From positions 42,423 to 106,422 of the forward strand of contig NZ_PPHF01000169.1 in assembly GCF_002904335.1 (NCBI RefSeq): a stretch of DNA of 64,000 nt, given 5' to 3'. A program made the translations under genes and the position numbers. How positions within the stretch are numbered: position 1 is the stretch's first letter; every line of letters begins with the position of its first letter. The notes under the pieces are model-generated. The model was not told where the DNA came from. It was given only the letters and a program-made list of their open reading frames with translations, and made no database searches. Shown piece by piece: positions 16,397-22,586 of this stretch. The DNA comes from Amycolatopsis sp. CA-126428 (GTDB lineage: Bacteria; Actinomycetota; Actinomycetes; Mycobacteriales; Pseudonocardiaceae).

Positions 16397-17710
16397 TCAG
16401 GCGCCGGGCGGGGAGACGTAGCCGGAGATCAGCTGCTCCTCACGGCCGGACCGGGCGGTGTCGGGGTCGATCACCCGCCGCGTGACCTTGTTGCTGACGT
16501 TGCCGCCGACGACGGTGAGCGTGCCGTCGGGGTGCACCGCGGTGATCACGTCGACGTGTCCGCCCGTGCTGCCGTTCGGCGGGCCGTAGATCACCCAGTC
16601 ACCGATCTTCGGGCTGCCGTGCGAGCTGCCGGTCCGGGACTTGAACAGGCCGTGCTCGACACCCCACTCGCCGAGGCCGCGGGCGACCCACGTGCCGCGC
16701 GGCACGTTCGCCACGCCGGCCGCCGCCCAGGTCCAGGTGGCGAACATCGCGCACCAGTCGTTCGCGCCCTGGTTGCACCCGCTGTTGTACTTGTCGCAGT
16801 TCGCCTCGGTGGTGCCGACCTCGCCGGTGGCGAGGGTGGCGATCTTCGAGCGCAGCGGCTTGACCGGGGTGGCGCTGGTGCAGCCGGCCGGGTCGGCCGA
16901 GAGCAGGTACTGCGTCCAGCCGCGCGAGGCGACCGGGTCGTCCAGGTGGTAGGCGATGTCCGCGCCGGACCCGTCGGCCGGGTCGTCGTCTTCGTACCAG
17001 TACATGGCGCCGTCGGGGTTCTTGCCGTAGTACAGGCCGCCGCCGGGGGACACGAGGTTTTCGAAGCTCTGCCAGCCGGCGTCGTCGAGCTGGGCACGGG
17101 TGTAGGTGGTGCCGGTCTGCGAAACGGCGTAGCTGATCAGCTGACCGTCGGACGCGGTCGCGATGAGCCGGTCGTCCCCGGCCGTGGCGAGCGTCTTGAG
17201 GGCGAACCCGCCGCTGCCGATTTCGCGGCGCTGCCCGATCTGGTTCGCGCCCGGCTTGGGCGCGGAAACCAGGTACTGCAGCAGGGAACCGCCGGAGGTC
17301 GTGCCGTAGAGGTGGCCGTGTCCGTCGTAGGACAGCAGGTTGTGGGTCCAGCCGTGCTGGACGTCGATCGGGTCGTCGAAGGTCAGGCTGCCGCTGTTGG
17401 TGACGATGTCGACGCGGTAGAGGACACCGGCCGCCGAGGTGACGAGCAGCGTGTTGAAGTTGAGCGTGGCCAGCGCTTTCGGGGCGAACCCGAGCGACTT
17501 GGAGGAGACGACGACGTGCGTGATGTTGCCGCTGTCCGGGTCGATCGTGGTGTAGGTGAGCTTGCCGTCGGGCAGTACGCCGTAGACCGACACCCCGCCG
17601 GTGCACGACGCTGCGGCGGAGGCGGGAGCGGCGGTCAGCGTGGCCGTGGTGAGGCCGCTCAGCAGCACCGAGAACGCCAGCACCGCGGCGCGCACTCTGT
17701 TTTTGAACAT
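16397..17710 (-). CDS. Secreted protein with N-terminal tachylectin-like propeller and C-terminal CHAP domain
   Basis: 437 residues. A signal peptide (VLAFSVLLSGLTTATLTAAPASA) is followed by a tachylectin-like propeller (about 37-260; VYGVLPDGKLTYTTI, ATLNFNTLLVTSAAGVLYRVD, WTHNLLSYDGHGHLYG). From about 290 there is a CHAP amidase/endopeptidase domain with catalytic Cys in DWCAMF (C320) and His in GGHVDVIT (H385). CHAP domains cleave peptidoglycan peptide bonds. The domain order is the reverse of the downstream gene at 15007. It is first in a two-gene unit with a 24-bp promoter box upstream. Confidence 0.85.
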   Translation of the reverse strand: MFKNRVRAAVLAFSVLLSGLTTATLTAAPASAAASCTGGVSVYGVLPDGKLTYTTIDPDSGNITHVVVSSKSLGFAPKALATLNFNTLLVTSAAGVLYRVDIVTNSGSLTFDDPIDVQHGWTHNLLSYDGHGHLYGTTSGGSLLQYLVSAPKPGANQIGQRREIGSGGFALKTLATAGDDRLIATASDGQLISYAVSQTGTTYTRAQLDDAGWQSFENLVSPGGGLYYGKNPDGAMYWYEDDDPADGSGADIAYHLDDPVASRGWTQYLLSADPAGCTSATPVKPLRSKIATLATGEVGTTEANCDKYNSGCNQGANDWCAMFATWTWAAAGVANVPRGTWVARGLGEWGVEHGLFKSRTGSSHGSPKIGDWVIYGPPNGSTGGHVDVITAVHPDGTLTVVGGNVSNKVTRRVIDPDTARSGREEQLISGYVSPPGA

Positions 17711-17779
17711 GGGAAAACCCCTCGTCGAATGGAAGATTGGTGTCGGCTGCGGCCCCGGGTAAGCGGCTCGACGAGGCAG

Positions 17780-17840
17780 AGCTTAGGAGAGGTTTCGGTG
17801 GCGGCGCATGAGCGAATCCGGCCACTGTCCGCATGCGGAC
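17780..17840 (-). promoter_or_regulatory. Promoter and operator box of the tachylectin-CHAP gene
   Basis: The plus strand at 17817-17840 reads TCCGGCCACTGTCCG then CATGCGGAC and includes the perfect palindrome GTCCGCATGCGGAC. On the minus strand TAAGCT (17780-17785) is a candidate -10, 31 bases from the box. It is a near copy of the box at 14805-14828. Confidence 0.6.
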
Positions 17841-17870
17841 ACCCGGGGTGGGTTCGCAGCCCTAAATGCG

Positions 17871-17900
17871 TTGACCGCACGTGGTCTTGTGCGTGAGGAT
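17871..17900 (+). promoter_or_regulatory. Sigma-A-like promoter reading right
   Basis: TTGACC (17871-17876) and GAGGAT (17895-17900) are separated by 18 bases. It lies 33 bases upstream of the ATG of the 34-codon ORF at 17933. Confidence 0.45.
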
Positions 17901-17932
17901 GGATCCACACGAAAGAAACATCGGGAGTGATC

Positions 17933-18037
17933 ATGACGCACATGCGGACGCGAGAGGCGCGGCACACCGCGGCTGCCGCGTGTGCGCCGGCAGCCCGCCA
18001 CCTCCGGTGGCATGGCCTTCCTGGCTCCTCGTCATGA
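17933..18037 (+). CDS. Possible 34-residue peptide or leader ORF
   Basis: ATG at 17933 has GGGAGTGATC as ribosome site. The product starts MTHMRTREARHTAAAACAPA and is Arg/His/Ala rich with one cysteine. It sits between a promoter-like pair (17871-17900) and a strong stem-loop with a T-rich tail (18061-18101), so the whole looks like a short independent transcript. Whether the peptide, the act of translation or the RNA matters cannot be told. No homologue is recognised. Confidence 0.35.
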   Translation: MTHMRTREARHTAAAACAPAARHLRWHGLPGSSS

Positions 18038-18060
18038 CGTAGTGCTCGTCATGGCTCGGG

Positions 18061-18101
18061 AGCCGCCCATCGGGAAACCGATTCGGGCGGCTTTCTCTTT
18101 T
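18061..18101 (+). terminator. Intrinsic terminator
   Basis: AGCCGCCC (18061-18068) pairs with GGGCGGCT (18085-18092). An inner helix ATCGG/CCGAT closes a GAAA tetraloop, and TTTCTCTTTT follows. This is one of the few canonical rho-independent terminators in the window. Confidence 0.75.
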
Positions 18102-18121
18102 CGTGTGTTCGGAATTCTTTT

Positions 18122-18190
18122 ATCGGCGTGCTTCGGAAGCGGCGCGGTCCCCAAAACCGCGGCCCGAGGGTTCGACTCCTTCCGCCGGTG
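18122..18190 (+). pseudogene. Degenerate tRNA-like element (Trp-like anticodon arm)
   Basis: An acceptor-like helix ATCGGCG/CGCCGGT, an anticodon-like arm GCGGT-CCCCAAA-ACCGC and a T arm GAGGG-TTCGACT-CCTTC can be drawn. The D region is only GCTTCGGAAGC, too short for a normal D arm, and base 33 of the anticodon loop is C instead of the invariant T. The arm resembles tRNA-Trp (CCA). It is best read as a decayed tRNA, 54 bp upstream of intact tRNA-Arg. Confidence 0.3.
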
Positions 18191-18243
18191 CCGTTTTTCT
18201 CTGCGCTCGTCTCGGCCGCAAACAGAGCGGGCGACGCGAGTGC

Positions 18244-18316
18244 GCCCCCGTGGCTCAGTGGACAGAGCAGCGGCTTCCGAAGCCGCAGGTCGCAGGTTCG
18301 ACTCCTGCCGGGGGCA
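18244..18316 (+). tRNA. tRNA-Arg (CCG)
   Basis: Acceptor GCCCCCG/CGGGGGC, D arm GCTC...GAGC, anticodon arm GCGGC-TTCCGAA-GCCGC (anticodon CCG), T arm GCAGG-TTCGACT-CCTGC, discriminator A. Decayed mobile-element sequence lies directly downstream, so this tRNA may have been an integration target. Confidence 0.95.
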
Positions 18317-18372
18317 CCGCAAGGATGGGAACGGGAGGGATGTCGGACATGACATCCTCCCCTTTCTTGTTT

Positions 18373-18785
18373 TCACGGTTGCGCCGTTCGAGTCGCCTGT
18401 CTCGGTCGAACGGCAAGATGGACGCTTCGTGAGCAGCCTGGCGTGCCGCCGCGACGGTCGGCCCGAGCAAGGTGACCCGTGCACTTCACCCGGTTGGTGC
18501 TCTTGCAGTAGCGGAGTTCGAGCCGGAGGGCTTCGAACAGTCGCCGGGCGACGTCCTCCGGTAGCTCCTCCACGCGGACCTCCCCGCCGGCAAGGCGTCA
18601 AGCAGGTTGGGGTTGGCCGTCTGCTGGATCTGCTCTTCGGCTTCGGCGAGCTGAGCTTCGAGCTGAACTTTGCGTTTGTGAAGAGTGTCGCGTTCGTCGT
18701 TGACTTCGTCGACGAGGTCCTTGGTCGACCTGTCGAACAGAGCCAGGCTGCGGACGAGGTTCTTGATCATGCGCGTGGTGTCGTC
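18373..18785 (-). pseudogene. C-terminal fragment of a serine recombinase, frameshifted
   Basis: Two overlapping reading frames together give the C-terminus of a large serine recombinase. The first reads TRMIKNLVRSLALFDRSTKD, then a coiled coil with repeated Glu/Gln (KVQLEAQLAEAEEQIQQ), then TANPNLLDALP. The second continues VEELPEDVARRLFEALRLEL and RYCKSTNRVKC. One base appears lost near 18587. The catalytic N-terminal domain is absent. The fragment abuts an unrelated Kup fragment at 18786. Confidence 0.65.
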
Positions 18786-18933
18786 GGATCTGGCCCCGCT
18801 TGGTCTCCGACGTGCGCGCGATCCGCAGCCGCGGCAGATACCCGAACTGCGCGGCCTGGGCCACCACCGAGTACGCCTCGGTGATCACCGCCTGGGACGC
18901 GACTATCGTCGCCGCCAGCGCCACCTGCAGCAA
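18786..18933 (-). pseudogene. Fragment of a Kup-type potassium transporter
   Basis: About 49 codons read LAATIVASQAVITEAYSVV, then AQAAQFGYLPRLRI and RTSETKRGQI, the well conserved segment of Kup potassium uptake proteins (ATVIASQAVISGAFS...LGYLPRL...HTS...GQIYVP). The match stops exactly at GQI, where sequence switches to the serine recombinase remnant. Neither end of a kup gene is present. Confidence 0.6.
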
Positions 18934-19191
18934 CCTGCCCTAGCGGGAAGAACGGCTGCCGCCGTTCGCGGAGCTTTGATGATCAACGCACCTTGGCCGG
19001 GTGTGATGTACGGCCTTTTGTTCGGACCGCTTGTGTCTCAATGCGACCACGACGGGGCCGATCGGCCGCCACGTGGTCCGGCAGGAGTAGGCCGCCGTGC
19101 TCGACCAAGCCTTTGATCTGGTCGAGCACGGGTCCGCGACTTTCCCAGCACGCCGGACTGGCGCCTTGGTGCAGCAGCAGCCAGAGGCGAA
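18934..19191. other. Non-coding or decayed sequence
   Basis: No open frame here has a ribosome site or recognisable protein signature. Together with 18373-18933 it forms a degraded stretch between tRNA-Arg and the terminator of the leftward operon. Confidence 0.5.
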
Positions 19192-19222
19192 AAGCGAAAA
19201 CCCCAGCCTCGTAAGGCTGGGG
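19192..19222 (-). terminator. Intrinsic terminator of the NYN/ATPase operon
   Basis: CCCCAGCCT (19201-19209) and AGGCTGGGG (19214-19222) form a 9-bp stem with loop CGTA. On the minus strand it is followed by TTTTCGCTTTT. It lies about 80 bp beyond the stop of the last leftward gene (19303), the right place to end that operon. Confidence 0.8.
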
Positions 19223-19302
19223 CCGGGTGTCGAGTCGGTTCGGGTCTGACGTCAACCTGTGTCCACGTCTGGCCATCCTCCGCTCCCCTGGGATTCAGTG
19301 TA

Positions 19303-20043
19303 TCAGCCGGGTCCGCTGCTGTCACTCCCTCCGTGCGGATAGGTGACGTGGCGCCAAGCACCCAGACCGTGCGGGTCGAACAGCGCACGGGTGGTCACGG
19401 GGTTGCCGAACACGTCGAAATAGTCCAACTCCAGCCAGCAGCATGCCGGGCCGTCCGGCGCGGCCGCCGCGAACTCGGCCGGAAGCTCCGACCCAGTCTC
19501 AGAAAGCTGTGCGGTCAGGATCGCCGTTCGACCGGCAGCCAGAGCGGTCGGCCCGACGAGTTCGCCCCAGGCCCGGTCACTGCGCCACAGCCGGCCGGCC
19601 ACCTGGAGCGCTGGTCCTTCGCCGACGTTGTCGATCGGTACTACGAACCGGTTGTCGTTGTCCGCGACGAATGCGTAGTTGCCGAGCTCGGGTGGCAACA
19701 AGCGGAATCGTTCGGCAGTGGGCGGGTGGAAGGAAATGGCACCGCCGGAGCCCGGGAAGCTCACCGACTGGTGTAGGGGCAACAGCAGCGGATAGCGGCT
19801 GAGAACCATCTCCCGGCGAGCGCCGGCCAACTGTCGATCAGTCCGTTTGAGGGCTTCACGGGACAGGTGCAAAGCGGTCAGCGCAGCTGTAGTCGAGGCA
19901 AGCGCTGCCAACGCGCCGCTGAGTGCACCGGCACGGGTGTCCGTTCCGGTTGCGGCGAAACAGAACGCGGCGACGACCGCGGCGGCCGCGAGGACTGCGA
20001 TGAACCACAGCCGGGGTGTTCCGGTTTTCGGTCGCAGGTTCAC
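19303..20043 (-). CDS. Membrane protein of unknown function, last gene of the NYN/ATPase operon
   Basis: 246 residues starting at GTG 20043, which overlaps the NYN gene stop by four bases (GTGA). Two hydrophobic helices near the N-terminus (FIAVLAAAAVVAAFCFAATG, AGALSGALAALASTTAALTALHL) anchor a short coiled linker and a beta-rich cytoplasmic or external domain (about 80-246; NDNRFVVPIDNVGEGPALQV, LELDYFDVFGNPVTTRALFD). The arrangement is like many small membrane components of defence or stress operons, but no family is recognised. Translational coupling suggests it works with the NYN protein. Confidence 0.7.
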   Translation of the reverse strand: MNLRPKTGTPRLWFIAVLAAAAVVAAFCFAATGTDTRAGALSGALAALASTTAALTALHLSREALKRTDRQLAGARREMVLSRYPLLLPLHQSVSFPGSGGAISFHPPTAERFRLLPPELGNYAFVADNDNRFVVPIDNVGEGPALQVAGRLWRSDRAWGELVGPTALAAGRTAILTAQLSETGSELPAEFAAAAPDGPACCWLELDYFDVFGNPVTTRALFDPHGLGAWRHVTYPHGGSDSSGPG

Positions 20044-21503
20044 CGCCGGATGCCAACGGCCGATTCGCCCCAGGCATGCCGTTGCATGACAACGACGTTG
20101 TCCCGCACGGCCGCGAGCCGGGACTGCGACATCACCCGCAGCACCCGGTGCCGGTCCCTCGTGTCGTAGCCGAACAGGGGCACTGCTTTCGCCGCGTCCG
20201 CATCCGCCATGGCCTGCAGCACCTCGGCTTCCGGAATCGGCTGGCCGAGGCGATCAGCGAGCAGCCGGTAGAGCTGGTGGTAGGCCTGCTCGAACGGCCG
20301 GGTCAGCGGCGAGGTCGGGGCGATCACCTGCCGGCTGCCGTCCACCACGACCGTGTCGATCACCCCGGCCGCCCTCGCGTAGCTGACCGCCTCCCGGATG
20401 CGGCCGACGCTCCGTGATTCCTTGCCCTGCCCGATCCCCCGCTTGTTCAGCAACGATTCCAGTTGGTTGTAAGGAACACCGGATTGCCGCCGCCAATAGC
20501 ACTCCGCCGTGAGGCAAGCGTAGACGCGCCAAAGCTGTTCGAGGTAGCCGAGTTGCAGCGGTGCCTCGGCAATGGTGAAGGCCTCCTTTGCGTCTTTACG
20601 AATGTGTCCCACCGCTTGCAGTGCGTCCACGACGCGGTCGGTCAGCTTGCCGTCGTCGGACTGGAATGGACCGGTGAATCTGCCGACCGCGACACCGTCG
20701 AGCCGTCCGGAAATCTGCCGAATCGCGTAGTCGATCGCCACGATGTCGGACAGCCGGTCCGGGGTGAGGTGCAGGTATGTGCGGTCACGGCGTTGTGCTA
20801 CCCACCGACCGTCGGTGCCGCGCACAGCCGTATTGGGGCGCGTCACCTTCTCGGTCAGGTCGTTAACCAGGGACCAGTACCCGTTCTCGTCGGTGTTGGC
20901 GAGAACCGCCCATTGTGCGAGCAACCCGACTCGGTCGCCTTTCTCCCGGCCGCCGAGGATGTGACCTCGACGCTGGAGTTCGAGCAGTCCGAGCAGCGAC
21001 CGGCAACCGGTATCCGGCTGGCGCGCGGTCAGCGGAGTGATTTCCGCGATGTCGAGAGACATCACGCCCGGTGACTCCAGCATCCGCGCGAACTCGCCGC
21101 TGAGTTTGCGAGCGTCGCCGTACACCACTGTCACCTTGCACCCGTCACGGTGCAGACGGTTGATCAAGGGAATGAAATCCTGGTCGCCGGTAACCAGGAC
21201 GAAGTGACTGACGCCCGCGTGCAAGTAGTCCATCGCCAGCACGGTGAGCAGGATGTCGGCCTGTTCCTTACGGCTTTCCACCGGCTCGGGTTCGATCATG
21301 CGGTCACGCATCGCGATGGCGATCGTCGGATCGAACTTGGCCGCCGCCATGTGTTTGTAGTGCAGCTGGTCACCGCACACCCGGTTGGCGTAGGTCCACA
21401 GGTCGTCCACTTGTTTCCGCTCGACCAGCATGCCCCGGTTGAGGATCGCTCCGGTTAGGTTCTCCCAGTCGACCAGCAGGACACCGACCTCGGTGGCGGT
21501 CAT
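20040..21503 (-). CDS. NYN-domain (PIN-like) ribonuclease family protein
   Basis: 487 residues. The N-terminal 150 form a NYN/LabA-type PIN-like domain with conserved acidic residues: D12 in VGVLLVDWEN, D83 in KEQADILL, and D107/D109 in VLVTGDQDFIPLI. NYN proteins are metal-dependent RNases that cut tRNA, rRNA or mRNA. Residues from about 180 to the end are helical and may hold winged-helix-like modules (GYWSLVNDLTEKVTRPN; VPYNQLESLLNKRGIGQGKE), perhaps for RNA recognition or partner binding. It overlaps both neighbours by four bases, showing tight coupling in the operon. The predicted role is the nuclease effector. Confidence 0.82.
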   Translation of the reverse strand: MTATEVGVLLVDWENLTGAILNRGMLVERKQVDDLWTYANRVCGDQLHYKHMAAAKFDPTIAIAMRDRMIEPEPVESRKEQADILLTVLAMDYLHAGVSHFVLVTGDQDFIPLINRLHRDGCKVTVVYGDARKLSGEFARMLESPGVMSLDIAEITPLTARQPDTGCRSLLGLLELQRRGHILGGREKGDRVGLLAQWAVLANTDENGYWSLVNDLTEKVTRPNTAVRGTDGRWVAQRRDRTYLHLTPDRLSDIVAIDYAIRQISGRLDGVAVGRFTGPFQSDDGKLTDRVVDALQAVGHIRKDAKEAFTIAEAPLQLGYLEQLWRVYACLTAECYWRRQSGVPYNQLESLLNKRGIGQGKESRSVGRIREAVSYARAAGVIDTVVVDGSRQVIAPTSPLTRPFEQAYHQLYRLLADRLGQPIPEAEVLQAMADADAAKAVPLFGYDTRDRHRVLRVMSQSRLAAVRDNVVVMQRHAWGESAVGIRR

Positions 21504-22564
21504 CGCGCTCCCCTCACGTCAAGGCCGTCGATGTCGAGCCGGCCGTCCAAAGTGTGGTTCAACGACTTCTCGATCCCGATCAAGCCCCGGTGCAGGTCGT
21601 CGACCACAGACCGGAGCAGGTTGACGGGATAAGAGCCGTATTCACCCCAGTGCGCAGCGCAGGTCACGTACTGACAAGCACCGCCGACCGTGAGGATCAG
21701 GTTGCGGCAGAACCGGTCCGAGGCGCTCGCGGTGTCGTGCGGCAACCGCGCCAGCACGGTCTGCAGGCCGTACCAGCCGTCGGCCGGCACGTAGTCTTCC
21801 GGGAGATCGAGAGCGGTGGCCAACGCGCGTGCCGACCCGGCAAGTTCGGTCGGAGCGTGCCGCTGGGTCAGTCCCCACAGCCGCGAGACAACGCTGATGC
21901 CGTCCCACTTCGCGGGACGGAACCCCGGCACGCTCTCGACGTTGCGGGCCGCGTTGTGTGCTGCGGAGAGCACGGCGCGCCAATCGGGATCGGTGCGTTT
22001 TCCGATCACCTGAAAGAGTTCGCGGTGCAGGTGCGGCGACTGATCGTGAACCTGGATCAAGTGGCGGAGCAGGGCTTCTTCGACGGCGTACAACGCGGCC
22101 CCTAGCCGGGAGACACCCACCTCGACTGCGTTCAGGCGAACCACGACGGCGTTGGTGATGTCGGCAACGTGACACAGGATTTCCCGGCCACCGACCACGG
22201 GAACCCAATCCGGCAGTGTGACCGGCGAGCTGCTCTGACTTAGCCGGAGCTCGTTGTGCGCCAGCAGAACCATGCCCAGTCGTTGTGGGCTCCGATGGGG
22301 GCGCGACCACGCGCCGAGTGCGCGGTTCCGGTTGGTTTCGAGCAGCCGGACCAGATCACCCATCAGGGCGTTCGGGTTGTCGAAGCCGCTTTGCCGCACG
22401 ATCACCACGGGTATTCCGCTGTCCCAGAGTAAGGCTTCGAGCCGATCGGCGTACGAGTCGCGATGACCGGAGACCGCGAGCCAGTAGGCGTCCAGCGGTC
22501 CGGCCGAATCACTGGCCATGCGCACGATAGTGCCGGCGATCAGCTCCGGGTTCGGATCAGTCAC
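21500..22564 (-). CDS. Unrecognised 354-residue protein in the NYN/ATPase operon
   Basis: Start chosen at GTG 22564, just downstream of the ATPase stop at 22587; upstream in-frame sequence is only the shadow of the ATPase gene. AGGAAGG lies upstream. The first 80 residues (YWLAVSGHRDSYADRLEALLWDSGIPVVIV) look like an alternating beta/alpha fold. A middle block, DWVPVVGGREILCHVADITN, is followed by helical regions with conserved-looking Trp and Arg (KWDGISVVSRLWGLTQRHAP). No catalytic motif can be named. It overlaps the NYN gene start by four bases (GTGA type). It may be a sensor or adaptor of the system. Confidence 0.7.
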   Translation of the reverse strand: MTDPNPELIAGTIVRMASDSAGPLDAYWLAVSGHRDSYADRLEALLWDSGIPVVIVRQSGFDNPNALMGDLVRLLETNRNRALGAWSRPHRSPQRLGMVLLAHNELRLSQSSSPVTLPDWVPVVGGREILCHVADITNAVVVRLNAVEVGVSRLGAALYAVEEALLRHLIQVHDQSPHLHRELFQVIGKRTDPDWRAVLSAAHNAARNVESVPGFRPAKWDGISVVSRLWGLTQRHAPTELAGSARALATALDLPEDYVPADGWYGLQTVLARLPHDTASASDRFCRNLILTVGGACQYVTCAAHWGEYGSYPVNLLRSVVDDLHRGLIGIEKSLNHTLDGRLDIDGLDVRGAR

Positions 22565-22586
22565 TTGCGGAGACCTTCCTGGGCAA

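Noticed and set aside
18983..19276. A 97-codon minus-strand ORF reading MARRGHRL...
   Set aside because: It contains the terminator hairpin at 19201-19222 within its frame and has no ribosome site; it is non-coding.
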